Below are positions 51,750-62,989 of a DNA stretch of 64,000 nt, piece by piece. A model generated the notes under the pieces. The model saw nothing but the letters and a program-made list of their open reading frames with translations, did no database searches and was not told where the DNA came from. Source of the DNA: Ariolimax columbianus (lineage: Eukaryota > Mollusca > Gastropoda > Stylommatophora > Arionidae); NCBI GenBank assembly GCA_036924085.1, contig JAVGWX010000025.1, forward strand, positions 30,085,807 through 30,149,806. The letters run 5' to 3'. Made by a program: the position numbers and the translations under genes. Numbering within the stretch: the stretch's first letter is position 1; every line of letters starts with the position of its first letter.

Positions 51750-52115
51750 TTAATCATGGTGTAGATCTATAAACACAGAAGAACTCATACAGGAGAGAAA
51801 CCTCACAAATGTAATGTTTATCGTAAAGATTTGTTTTGTAATGAACAATGCTTAGATCTCTTGTCTAAACATACATAAAAGAATATATATACCAGAGAGA
51901 ACCCATATTTGTGTGATTTTTGTGACGCAGCTTTTTCAAAATCAAGTAATCTAAAGTTTTGTGTGATTTTTGTGACGCATCTTTTTCAAAATCAAGTAAT
52001 CTAAAGTTATACAAAAGAATTCATACAGAAAATACATATCGATGTGATGTTTGTGGTGCAGTATTTTCTCAGCTTGGTCCTTTAAAAGTACACGTATTAC
52101 GTCACACATGAGAAA
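51750..52115 (+). pseudogene. Fossil fingers with a 52-base tandem duplication
   Basis: Finger remnants matching 45237-45550. TTGTGTGATTTTTGTGACGC with the following AAATCAAGTAATCTAAAG occurs twice in tandem (about 51907-51958 and 51959-52010) but once in the transduced copy. Confidence 0.8.
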
Positions 52116-52189
52116 AGTCTTACGGTGGGACGTGTATGGCTAATTATTGCTCAAATCCCTTCTCTATGATCCCAAATAATACTACATAC

Positions 52190-52545
52190 GAGAGTTCTTC
52201 TTCCTTTGTTCTGCTACTCTTGCCATGAGGTGGTATGTATAGATTTCTTGCTATCACCAAGTAGGACTCCTGTGTTGCCATCAAAGACACCCTCGATCCA
52301 TCGACGTCGAGATTTGCCTTTTGCTCGTGGGCCGGAGACCTGTATATATGCTCTTCGTGCAGGCTGATCAAAATGCGTTGTGACAAATGAAAAACAACCA
52401 CTTTATTTGTTAAGAACAAAATAGGCACTAACTGGATTGTCCCCACCTCAGCGTGGTGTTGCGGATTCGGTAATGGATTGTCTTTCAGGCTGCACTTTTC
52501 ATACAGCGCATCTCACAGCTTTGGATCTTACTCTTATGGGTTGCT
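52190..52545 (-). mobile_element. GaaL LINE 3' fragment
   Basis: Matches 15300-15660 with deletions: CATCGACGTCGAGATTTGCC, TTGCTCGTGG and the GGTGTTGCGGATTCGGTAAT block. The minus-strand 3' end near 52190 reads GGAAGAAGAACTC, another GAA-type tail. Confidence 0.65.
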
Positions 52546-52599
52546 AAGTAAGGACCAAGATTAACACTAATAACACCATGTAGGAATAAATAGTGTATA

Positions 52600-52770
52600 A
52601 TTATACAAGAGAGAAGCCTCATAAATGTGAGTTTGTGGTGTATCCTATGCACATTTTTCAATTATTGGAGACACATATATGATAGAAGCCTTATAAGTGT
52701 GATGTTTGTAGTTCAGCTTGTGGTGGTTGTAGAATAGACAAGAACACAAGAAGAATGAATTATGGAGAAA
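52600..52770 (+). pseudogene. Last fossil finger remnants
   Basis: AAGAGAGAAGCCTCATAAAT and AAGCCTTATAAGTGTGATGT fragments with spacing lost. Confidence 0.55.
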
Positions 52771-52889
52771 AGTCTTGCAAGCCTTATGATTGTGTTCAAC
52801 AGGTGAGGGCCTAGTGGCCCAAAGATTTGGATGGTGTTATCTTGACCAAGGGGACATTGGTTCAAAACCTTGATGTGGCATAAGTTGTT

Positions 52890-53050
52890 TCTAATTAGAC
52901 TAAATAAAAGCTTAGTCGCTACATTTTATTCCTTTGTCCTAAATATCATCCAATTGTACACAAGTAATTTGAATAAAAACAGTAAATATAGGTTGTTTTT
53001 TTATTTTTTTTATTCGGTCTTTCAGTTTCTTCTTTGGAAAGATCAGAAAG
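52890..53050 (+). terminator. Poly(A) region of zinc-finger gene 2
   Basis: AATAAA at 52972-52977 in AATTTGAATAAAAACAGTAA, with the same flanks as 28080-28250. About 1.8 kb past the stop. Confidence 0.6.
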
Positions 53051-53539
53051 GATGATTATAGTGTGTGTACTTACTTACTTTTCGTGTCCAAACAACACGT
53101 TATACAGCATACATCCAGTATTCAGCGACATGGATTGCCTCGTCATTTGCCTGTCAGCATGTCGCACCTATTTCATGTTTCCTGACAGATCATCACGTGG
53201 GCTTGGTCCTTTAACTGCCCCACAGTCACACATGTCATCATCTGTGTATCCACATCGTTTCATATTTCTATTGCACTGGGATACACCAGTTCGATCTGGG
53301 GGCAGGTTGCTCCAAAAGTTCTATTTCTGGGGCCTGCACCAATTTGTGCCATCTCTCAATACAGATTTTATGAAGCAATGTTTGGATTTGAACCATGTGC
53401 TCTGTTGTCTAAATATTGGTGCCTTGGATTGTCCTCCTGTTTTTCTCGTTCAATTTCTGCTGCGATATTTCCTCGGATCTCACTGAATAATTCTATAGTA
53501 AAGACTGAACTCCGTGGCATCATAGTCTCTCCTGTAATT
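53051..53539. other. Unclassified, 150-codon open frame not supported
   Basis: A plus-strand frame (53034-53486) rich in Cys, Phe and Ser has no recognisable domain and starts within the poly(A) region. It is probably non-coding repeat DNA. Confidence 0.4.
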
Positions 53540-54515
53540 GACCAGATGGTACACATCCAGAATGAAGGTATGCGGCTAGTCCTGGGCTGCATTAGAGATG
53601 CCCTGATTGTGGTGATGCAGTGCATGTTGGGATTGTCATCAATGACATCCAGACATAAACTGGCACGTCTAAACCTATATACGCGTCATCACAGACATGC
53701 AGCATCCTCTGTACAGTAGTTTCTCAGACATCAAGAATCAAGAGAGGGTCATCATGGATGGCACAGGCAGAGAAAACAATAAGAGATGTCTACCCAGCTG
53801 ACACGATAGCCAGGGGGGAAGAATGAGTCTACACTGGGGATAGAATGACAGAATACCAGAGAGTCATCATAACCTTAGGCAAGGAATGCAGAGAATGGGA
53901 AAATGGGAGAGTAGAGCACGAGATGAATCAGCTGATAAAAGAGAACATGCAGCAGGAGAGTGATGCCGTCTTATACACTGACGGATCAATGCTGCACAGT
54001 AGTACATCAGGCTGAGACTTCTCAGCTAGTGAGAGGACACATCGTTGCTGAGTGCAGTAGGGCATACATGTCAACAACCTTTACTTTCTGTAATGGAGAT
54101 CGGAGCAGTGACCTTACCGCTGTGATGGATATTTGAGACTTCATTAACAAGGGCAGTCATGGTGACAGACGCACAAGCTGTACATCAGAAGGTACAGAAG
54201 GGAAGGCTTAGGTACGAGTGGATAGCAGTTCTTGAGGCATCAAACTTCCAGAGGTTGGCATGTATCTACTGCCCTAGTCATACTTGGGTTCAGGGCAATG
54301 AAAGAGCTGACATCTTGGCTTCACAAGCTCCCGTCATGACCACATTAGTGCCCATTTTGAAATCAATCGTTGACCGCCTGTTAGATGAAGACATTGAATT
54401 AGATACACCAGCAATCTACAGGCTGCAGAGTTTTGACATTAAACGGGGTTCGACCGGAGTAGGGAGCATGAGAGGACGAAGCAAGATAGCGTACAACCAT
54501 CTATCTACACAGATC
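53540..54515 (+). mobile_element. RnK LINE, decayed copy
   Basis: 'HIQNEGMRLVLGCIRDALI', 'TSRHKLARLNLY', then RNase H remnants 'VLYTDGS'-like and, in the frame 54159-54803, 'MVTDAQAVHQKVQKGRLRY' and 'VQGNERADILASQAP'. Frequent stops upstream. It is more diverged than 35290-36416. Confidence 0.7.
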
Positions 54516-54539
54516 TTCAACATCCACAGAAGAAGAAGA

Positions 54540-54980
54540 AAGTCTGAAAGTGAGCAAGAGGTGCAGGAATCTGTGGAGACAGTCAACAACGGTAGTAAAA
54601 AATACAGATTGGACAATAACATTAGGAAAACAAAAGCTATAATAATGAACAAATCGGGCATCAATCCCACATTAGTAAATATCATACTAAACGGGGAAAT
54701 ACTGATACAAGTCAACAGTTGCTTTCCCTGGAGCAGATACCCGGTAATAACGAATTATGGTAGACGCGAAGAAAAGAATAGGAAAGGCCATACACATATT
54801 TAACAACATGAGAAATATATTGACATTCAGGCAAATAACAAATAAAATACAAATGAGTCATCAGGTGTTTCACGTATTCATCATTACTATCTGGTACGGG
54901 CCGGTGGACGAAGAGCAGACAGTTTAAGGACAAAATAGAGGCACTTGAAATGTGGGTACAGAAGAATTGGTCCCATTTCG
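54540..54980 (+). pseudogene. LINE RT C-terminal fragment
   Basis: 'NNGSKKYRLDNNIRKTKAI', 'MNKSGINPTLVNIILNGEI', then 'KDKIEALEMWVQKNW' out of frame: the RT region after the catalytic box and the post-RT part of an RTE/EnW-type element. It directly follows RnK. Confidence 0.6.
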
Positions 54981-55540
54981 TGGAAAGAAACTCACCTCTG
55001 TGTCTTAGTTGCACTCCCTGGAAACGGACTGTTTTCATGACAGACTGACTAACGAGATGTCTCGTCAGTAACAGCAGCTTTAATACAATATAAAGATGGA
55101 GATATCGAGCAAGTATGTACCTCGAAATTAACAGTAGTACAGGCATTGTAAATAAGTAGAGGTGAGATTTTGATTTTAAAATCAATCATGGGTTCAGCAG
55201 GTACGACACTTGAGAGGAAAGGCTTTGAGTGTTTTCATCCAGCGAACTACAGGAACCAATAGTATCTGGATCCATACCCATTTACAGAAAAATATTCAAT
55301 GCTTATGGATCTGCCCCTCTAGAAAATATACGATTTCCAAGAGATTTTACAGGTTTATAAAATAATCAATGGAAAGAATAAATAGACAATAGCGTGTTGT
55401 TGTTTTTTTTTTTTTAAACAACCGCTTACAAGAACTTGACGGCACAGCCACAAATAAACTAAAAGAAAGTTCAAGAAAGAAATGTCACATTTCAATATGC
55501 TGCCGACTGATTGTACATCCCAAGAGAAACCAGACCCCAT
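54981..55540 (+). other. Mostly unclassified, CR1-like remnant near 55300-55370
   Basis: 'LQVYKIINGKNK' (about 55348-55383) resembles the CR1 ORF2 post-RT motif. A poly-T run lies at 55401-55415. The rest is unassigned. Confidence 0.4.
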
Positions 55541-55547
55541 TAATTTA

Positions 55548-56050
55548 AACCTTCATTGACTACAAGAAAGCGTTTGACTCGGTAGAACCAAACTTCGTCT
55601 GACAATCTCTAATAGATCAAGGGGTCGACCCCGGATACACAGGAATGCTCGCGGACTGCTGTACCGATTGCACGACTACCTTCCTTAGTTTCTTAGTCGC
55701 TCCTCTTCTACCATGCGGTGTATAGTTTTGCCAGAGAGAACGCCATACTGTTCTATCCGCCGTCTTTTTCCTGGCCTCTTTCTAAACCAGCCCTTGGTCA
55801 CTTAGGGATTGTCGTATGTTGTCTTTCCAGCGTTTCTTTGGGACATCCTGGGGGTTTCCGTCCTTGATTTATCTCCCATGACTAACTTGGTATCCGATTT
55901 TCTTCCATTCTACAGACATAGTCAACCCACTCTAGTTGTGACTGCTCCACTCGTATCTGCAGGGGTTGGACTTCGGGATTGCTAAGTATTGTCTGGTTAC
56001 GGGTCTTTTCCCTTTTCGTCACCTGGACCGCTTTTCTAAAGTACCTTATT
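55548..56050. pseudogene. RT motif A fragment and further LINE debris
   Basis: 'FIDYKKAFDSVEPNFV' (plus, 55555-55602) followed by 'SLIDQGVDPGY' is RT motif A of an RTE-like element. From 55670 the minus strand reads short LINE-like basic segments without a diagnostic motif. Confidence 0.5.
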
Positions 56051-56650
56051 TCTGAAGTGTGTAGTTTCCTTTTTGTTTGGCATTGAGCAAGGTCTTCTAT
56101 GCTTCTGTGCTAAAATGTGCATATTCTTTATATTTCGTTGCTAGTTCTTCTGTATCCATAACCCCTAGGTATTGCTTCAAATACTTTCTTTTCTCTTCTT
56201 ATTCTTTTCACTTCTTCTGCCCACCATTGTGTACTCTTTCTCCTCAACCCTTCTCTGGTTTGACCGTATACCTCTAATTCAGCTTCTTTAAGGATGTTTT
56301 TGAATTTTACACAGAGCATTTCCATATCTTCTTCATATTCCTCTATCCTTCCTATTGATGTTGTCATGAGCCCTTGATATCCCCTCTTAACATCTGGTTC
56401 TCTTAGTTTATAAGCCTACATTTTGTTTTCTACTTCAGTGTTATTATATTTCTTGCTTGTTGATAGGTGTTGCCTGGTTGGATAACTTTTACCGATTTAT
56501 CTCTTTATTTTAACTAGGTAGTGGTCGCTTCATATCTCTGGTCCTTTGAACACTCTAGAATCTTTCACATGATTGAAATCACTTTTCCTCACTATTGCAT
56601 AGTCAATTATGGATCTTTCATTTCTTGCCGGCTCGCATTTTGTGTTTCTG
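56051..56650 (-). mobile_element. EnW LINE linker fragment
   Basis: The minus frame 56367-56128 reads 'RKSTQWWAEEVKRIRRE', and 56500-56640 repeats the endonuclease-end text seen at 33340-33470 (GTAGTGGTCGCTTC, CTCTAGAATCTTTCACATG). It joins an RnK copy at about 56652. Confidence 0.6.
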
Positions 56651-56654
56651 TTTC

Positions 56655-57330
56655 TAAGAATCGACGTCACTGCACCCCGGGCATACCCATAAGTGCTCAG
56701 TCTGTCTCATCAAATGGCATAAGGTATTGATGCTAACGGTCCCTGTAGCTCGCTGGTTGTACACTCTCCTGCTCCGTTCTCTCATGCACCCCACTTCGAT
56801 CAAACCTCTTTTAATGTCGAAACTTTGCAGTCTGTGGATTGCTGATTCATCTATTACAGTGTCCTCATCCAGCAGGCGGTCATTGATTGATTTCAAAATG
56901 TCACTTATATCCATCACTAATGTGCCCATGATGGGAGCTTGTGAAGCCAAGATGTCAGGTCTTTCATTGCCCTGAACCCAGGCATGAGCAGGACAGTAGA
57001 TACATGTCAAACCCTGGAGGTTTGAGGCCTCAACAGATGCTATCCACTCGTACCTAAGCCATCCCTTCTGTACTTTCTGAAGTACTGCTTGCGCGTCTGT
57101 CACGATGACTGCCCTTGTTATAGAAGTCTCATATATCCATTTCAGCGCTGAGGTCACTGCTTCCGTCTCCATTCTAATACTGGAGGTTGTTGGCATGTAT
57201 GCTCTACTGCGCTCAGCAACAACCCCTCCTCTCACTCTAGCCGAGAAATCCCAACCTCAGTCTGATGTCCCACTTGGCACGACTGATCCGTCGGTGTATA
57301 TGACAGCGTCACTCTCCTGCGAAAACGACC
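56655..57330 (-). mobile_element. RnK LINE, RNase H part, best frame
   Basis: A 193-codon minus frame (57235-56654) carries 'RMETEAVTSALKWIYE', 'VIVTDAQAVLQKVQKG', 'NERPDILASQAP' (last Asp kept, Ala replaced by Pro) and 'SINDRLLDEDTVIDE'. The N-terminal YTPTDQS/YTDGS part is in another frame up to 57320. It ends 'TEHLWVCPGCSDVDS'. Confidence 0.75.
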
Positions 57331-58353
57331 ATGAAAACTACCCATCACGCTTGCAACATGGAATATCCGCACGCTACTGGACAACGCCAAAGCAAACAGA
57401 CCCGAACGACGGACAGTACTGATCGCTATGGAACTGGATATAAACAACATCTGTATAGCTGCCCTGAGCGAGACACGACTGTCAGAGGAAGCAGATCACA
57501 GAAGGAGGCGCTGGTTATACTTTCTTCTGGAGCGGCCACGGCAAAGAAGAACGCCGTGAAGCTGGAGTTGGCTTTGCCATCAAGACCAACATGGTCGACA
57601 AGCGCACAAGCATGCGCAGAGGAATCAATGACCGCATGATTACACTGCGTCTCCCCCTAATAGGAGGGCGCCATGCAACACTCATCAGTACATACACACC
57701 CACAATGACAAATCCTCAGGAAACAAAAGATAAGTTTTATGAGGACCTTGAGGCGCTCATCGCTGCAGTCCCCAAATCTGACAAATTGGTCATCCTCGGT
57801 GATTTTAACGCTAGGGTTGGCACAGACCATACAGCCTGGGAGGGGGCCATTGGCAGACATGGTATCGGAAAATGCAATAGTAACGGACTGCTCCTTCTAA
57901 GGACATGTGCCGCAAATGAACTACTCATTACAAACACAGCTTTCCGACCACCTGTCCGAAATAGAACCACATGGATGCACCCAAGGTCCCGCCACTGGCA
58001 CCTCATTGACTACATTATCATCAGACGTAGGGATCGCGCGGATGCTATGGTAAAGAAGAGCATGTGTGGTGCAGAATGTTGGACCGACCATCGACTTGTC
58101 ATTGCCAAGCTAAACTTCAAGATCCAGCCCAAAATGCGCCCCCAGGGAAAGAAACCACCGAGGAGGCTAAATGTCTCTCAGCTGAAATACGAACCCACGA
58201 TAGGAGGCTTCCAGGAAGAGCTTGAGGGCAGAATATCTGAGCTTCGTTTAGAAAAGAACGACATCGAAGAGAACTGGGCATCATTGAGAAACACACTCTA
58301 CGATACAGCTGTTAAACACATTGGGCCACTCACGCGCAAGCATAAGGACTGGT
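57331..58353 (+). mobile_element. LINE APE-type endonuclease, one frameshift, 3' truncated
   Basis: 'LATWNIRTLLDNAKANRPE' starts the domain at about 57352, and 'IAALSETRLSEE' carries the metal-binding Glu. After a one-base loss near 57500 the frame moves to 'GYTFFWSGHGKEERREAG' and the open frame 57591-58379. 'VILGDFNARVG' and 'WTDHRLVIAKL' hold the catalytic Asp/Asn and the Asp-His. It ends 'KHKDWFD' and fuses to a CrT tail at about 58348-58355 over GACAGACTATGCAGT. The RT is absent. The clade is unresolved. Confidence 0.8.
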
Positions 58354-58790
58354 TTGACAGACTATGCAGTGACGTTTAAACCAGTATAAGGAAGAGAAGT
58401 TCAGATAACAAGATCCAATCCAACATTACTGGTTGAAATGACACACTTCCGGGTGTCCACCTCCGATGTGTTCTGCCAAGACACACGTGAGTTTGATGTT
58501 TTCAATATTGATTGTCTTTGATAAAACTGGATTGTGCCATTTTGAATTTAATACTAGTTTAAACATAGAGGTACGTTTACATATCTGTAGTTTAAACGCT
58601 AAAAGATAGCGTGTAAAAGAAATGTAATTTTTCAATGAAGAACCAGGCAATTCAATCAAAAAGGTCCATTTTTACTAAAATACCGTCCGCCCTTTTTCTT
58701 TCATCTCGGTCTTCCTTTCCGTTGCCAAAATTGTTATACTAGTAATAGCAGACAAGAAGAGGAAGAAGAAACTTGGTTAAAATGTGGTTG
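58354..58790 (+). promoter_or_regulatory. CrT tail plus putative promoter block of unit U3
   Basis: TTTAAACCAGTATAAGGAAG (CrT end), then CCAATCCAACATTACTGGTT, CACTTCCGG, ACACACGTGAG and CCGTCCGCCCTTTTTC, equivalent to 36470-36850. The YY1-like site is altered here (GCCCTT). Confidence 0.35.
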
Positions 58791-59384
58791 CTTTATATAT
58801 TTGGAAGCACCTAAAAAAAGTTTGTCAAAAGTGAACAATTCAGCAAAGGTAGCTTTGAAGAACATCTCTAAGATGTGCTGACCGCTCAGCAAACTTGACA
58901 TTTGTTGGTAACAACATGTCAACATCAATGTTTCCCTGAGTGGATGATTCCCTGAGTGGGGTTTCCTTACTGGGGAGGAAATAATATGCCCCCCAATTAA
59001 CTTGCATGCATGTCATAAAAGGTGACTAAAAAGAGTTGTGTTTAAGCCCTTACTGTACAAAACAAATAATTGCTACAAAAACCACCACTGCAAAGGCATG
59101 TAAGGTGCTGGGGTGCAGGCTTTCTGAAAGAGCCAAACTGTAATGGTGACCCCTAAACTCCAGCTGAACTGAAAAAGGGATAAAAAGACCAATGATGATT
59201 GGGTTAGCAACCTCATCATGTAAAACCATTGCTACAAATAATTTGATACATGCTTCCAGTAAATGGGTTAGCTGTATTGGTGGACTTATGTTTCACTTGA
59301 AATGAAAAATAGAATGAGCTATAATGTCCATCACAAACTACATTAATTTTTCTAGTATTTTCTAGACAATCTCTCTATTCTCAG
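58791..59384 (+). other. U3 5' intronic DNA
   Basis: Nearly the same as 37850-38426 of U2, with deletions (for example near 58805 and 59185). No gene is seen. Confidence 0.6.
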
Positions 59385-59453
59385 ACTACAAGAAGTATGG
59401 AAACACAGAGCGAGCTACTACATGAAGATATAAAACAAGATCTAGATTGTGAA
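59385..59453 (+). CDS. Zinc-finger unit U3, exon 1 copy
   Basis: 69 nt, identical to 38427-38495 including splice sites; 'METQSELLHEDIKQDLDCE'. The gene would continue past the right edge. Confidence 0.68.
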
Positions 59454-59639
59454 GTGAGTTTATTTGTTGTAATTGTAGGTAGATAGTAAGAGATGTGATG
59501 ATGATTATGGGGATAGCAACAGGTTCACTAATTAGGACACAATTGCTGTAAATTATTCCTGTAATGATATGTGAACACAATGTGTGGATTGGGGATGTTT
59601 CATACTACTGAAAGAGAATTCAAGGTACAACAGTGAATT

Positions 59640-59770
59640 TATTGACAGCAGCCAACTACTCATGTCTGATTGCTTGCTTCAGGGTCAGCAAACATAGCTG
59701 ACCAAGACTTTATTCCACTTGAAAGTAGGCTGCACAAAATTTGCTGAAGTTTAGTACAGTATTGGAGAGT
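59640..59770 (+). repeat. Old SINE-B-like fragment (U3)
   Basis: Counterpart of 38680-38800 and 14325-14450. Confidence 0.45.
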
Positions 59771-60270
59771 AACCAAAAAATAAATGTCCAAATTGTCACA
59801 TTTGCACATTACATGTCTAAGGAAGATTGATTGAGTGTTCTTGCCAAACTACATCCCCAACCAATAACTACTTGCACGTACTCCCTAACTAGGTCAAGGT
59901 GGGTCTACGTGAGGAGGGACAAATAACATCAATATTTATTAAATGGTCAACACTTAAAATGTAATGAACTTTCGGTGATTTCACATTTAGTTGATATTAT
60001 CTGAGCATTGACTTGTTCTATATCACATTTTATTATCATCTTCTATACTTGGGAGTCTCAAACTTGTGGGCTACATATGTCATCTGGCCCACGAGTCTTA
60101 TTCGGTTAACAAATATGAACCATCAGTGTCAAGACATTTCAACATTTGCTAAAAAATACTGAGTACCTGTGGGTCTGCCCAGAGTGCTGTGGTGATGATT
60201 CTTTATAACATAACAAATTGGGACAGAGAATTAGACAAATTCTCCCTTCTATACATGTCTTTATTCACAG

Positions 60271-60345
60271 GCTGCAGTATGTACAGAAATGAAGTATCCA
60301 TTTCAACAGGATCTAATCAAACTGGAACAGAAACCAGATTGTGCT
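60271..60345 (+). CDS. Zinc-finger unit U3, exon 2 copy
   Basis: 75 nt, 'AAVCTEMKYPFQQDLIKLE' and 'QKPDCA', with TTATTCACAG and GTGAGT intact. Confidence 0.68.
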
Positions 60346-60914
60346 GTGAGTTACCTGTCTCTGTTTTATTCTCCATCATACAGTACTAACATATACATCT
60401 ATCTTGGTAGTAGTATAGACAAAGTAGCAGGAATAAGATAAAGATATAAGAATAAAAAAGGCAAGTAGAGTTTTCATTGTATTGGGACATTTATGGAAGT
60501 CTAGGGAAATCTAATCCAACTGAAAAGTTTAAATAACATGGAGAACTACAAAAGTAACAATTATAAAGGTACACGCTTTCATAGATAGGGACTTGTACAG
60601 AATAGGAGATCAATAATGTGGAACTGTTACGGTAAATCAGACAGACAACAACGGGACAGAAGCTGATGGGAAGATCTTGGCTTTTGATTGGACATACATT
60701 AAGGAAAATAGCTGATAGCATTATATAACAGTTTCTGCTGTGGAATCCTCAGGATAATAGAGGTAAAAGGAGAATGAAACACACATTGAGAAGAGAGCTT
60801 GAGACACCCAAAAGGGACAAGGAAGACATGGATGGATTGGGACATGAGTATGGAATGTGATCTTTAGGAAGACCTGGGCTCCACAGGAAGCTGAAGCAAT
60901 TTGATTGATTACAG

Positions 60915-61690
60915 ACCATGATTACAGACCACTGGGAACCCTAAAGTGATTTTAATAGAAGTCCCACAAAAAGATGATGAGAATTTCACCATCCTAGATG
61001 AAGAAGTCGAGGTGGCGATAAAATGTCTCACAAAGGACAAGGCGGCTGGTATAGACAGCAAACTACTAATACATAGAGAGACTGTGGTTATAGACATTCT
61101 CACAAAGATTTGTAACACGATCTGACAAACGAGGCGATGGCCAACAAGTTGGACAAAATCACTGGTTATAGCCCTACCTAAGAAGGGTAACCTTCAACAA
61201 TGTCAAAATTACCAACCCATAAGTCGTATCAGCCACCCCAGCAAAGTAAAAATTAAGGTTATCTTGAACAGACTGAAAACTGTTGCAGAACAAGTTTTCG
61301 GGCTGGTCGCTGCTGAATTAAACACATTTATAATTTGCATCTGCTCTGCAAAAAATCACTTCAGCATAATCAAAAGCTACACTAAGTCTTTGTTGGCTTC
61401 AAAAAAGCTTTTGACATGGTCTGGAATAAGGCCCTGTTGGCAACTATGCAAAAATATAAGATAACAAATCTGTATGATAATAACAGATTTAAGAACGTAC
61501 GTGCTGCCACTATTTATCCCTCATCTGTCACCTGAATTGTTCTCCCATAATCACTTTCTATTATCAAAACTCATCACTACTTTCTGAAAACGATTAAGCA
61601 CCTGGACCTGGAGAGGAATGTGGACTACATCCCAGGAAAAGGACTACAGATCTAGCATGATCAATAAGCCTGAACGCAGAAGAAGAAGCT
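60915..61690 (+). pseudogene. RTE-like RT fragment (U3)
   Basis: 'RRWPTSWTKSLVIALPKKG', 'PISRISHPSKVKIKVILNR' and an 'AFDMVWNKAL' equivalent shifted out of frame. Longer than the U2 copy at 42905. U3 lacks everything equivalent to 40593-42905. Confidence 0.65.
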
Positions 61691-61795
61691 GAATAGTTAA
61701 ACATTAAAAGCGCATTGTTGATTAGGCATCTTACTTTCTGCTGGCATATTTTGAGAATTAACAAAAGGACTTGAACTTCTGACCTCTTTTCGCAG

Positions 61796-61864
61796 AATGC
61801 AAGAAGTGTTTTCACAAAAGTGTCATTCTTTGGTGAGAAGATAAAACAGGAAACAGCTGATGAG
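61796..61864 (+). CDS. Zinc-finger unit U3, exon 3 copy
   Basis: 69 nt after CTTTTCGCAG, before GTGAGT: 'NARSVFTKVSFFGEK' and 'IKQETADE'. The first three codons and the acceptor's -5 base differ from the other copies; the motif is kept. Confidence 0.65.
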
Positions 61865-61969
61865 GTGAGTTCATTTTGTTGAACTTTGCAGCTTTTTACA
61901 AAATCTGTTTACCAATCTGAACTAATTAAAAAATTGTTCATCTTCAAGTTCGCCATATTTTTTCTTGAT

Positions 61970-62520
61970 TTGTCTAAACTTGAAGTCTAGTTCACTGGAT
62001 AAAGGTGGGTGTAGTGAAGACTTTGTATGGAGATTCGTCTCTGTGGGCCAGTGCTCAGTACGAAATTGGCTAAGCAAATAACAGTCTTGTAAGATATATT
62101 TGGATGTCTGTGCTGCTTGTGTCCACACATGCACTTTGGTGATGAAACCAAATTTAGTCTGTGCAAGTGGTCATTAAATCTGTTATGTCCCTCATATGAA
62201 ACATGATCACTTGCTCTGCTGATCAAGGCAGTGATAGTTGTCTCTTGTTTGGTTGACTCTCCTTATGGCTTTTATAAGTTTCTTCTTTTCCTGAAAGGTG
62301 ATTGTTCATTTTGTTCTCATCTTGCTTTCTGCTTTGTCAACCTGCCTGCTGCTATCTTGTTTCCTGGTATGTCACTGTGTGATTGTATCCACTGTACCAC
62401 TACCTTTCTTTTGGCTTATAGTTTGCTCAAGGTTTTCCTTAGCTCTGGCAGCCTATCACTCTTGATTGCTTGCAGAACGGACACGGCATCTATAAGGAAT
62501 ATAACCCACTGTGTTGCTAA
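61970..62520 (-). pseudogene. RNase H LINE fragment (U3)
   Basis: 'SYEGHNRFNDHLHRLNLVS' and 'PKCMCGHKQHRH' then 'LSTGPQRRISIQS' on the minus strand; same element as 43690-44275. Confidence 0.6.
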
Positions 62521-62526
62521 TCATTT

Positions 62527-62756
62527 CTGTAGCTAGTGACCTGGCTTCATATGTGAGTGGTCCTGGGTTCATTCCCCAGTTGAGGCAGAAATGTTTTGTC
62601 AGACTGCAACGGCTCCCGGGTCGACCAAGCCTTAAATGGGTACTGGGTCAGTCTAGGGAGTAAAAGTGGCAAGGGAGAGAGTATGGCTACCGCCCTCATA
62701 TAGCCGAGCCGTTGAAATGTGAGCCCAATGACAGTAATGCTGTGGTTTACTTTACT
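62527..62756 (+). mobile_element. SINE-C (U3 copy), head damaged
   Basis: Same insertion as 44338-44552, with CAACGGCTCCCGGGTC, an extra segment GTCAGTCTAGGGAGTAAAAG absent in U2, and CATATAGCCGAGCC. The first part of the head is deleted. Confidence 0.7.
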
Positions 62757-62989
62757 TTACGTCAGTTTTTGCATTATCTGAATAGACAGCATAGTTTCGT
62801 ATACCTCTATTCTTTAATTCTGTTGTTGCTAATTCATCAATATATACTTATATCAATGCTTTTCCGGGGTACAGTTCATCAATTTTGTGACATGCTGTGT
62901 CTTTCTCTTGTAGAGCATTTTGTTCTCCCATGGGACATGTGGCAGTTATGAATAATTTTATGCAGAGATTTTGTTGTTTTTAACTCGCA

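Noticed and set aside
53034..53486. 150-codon plus-strand gene
   Set aside because: It starts in the conserved poly(A) region and has no domain or homologous copy in the window.
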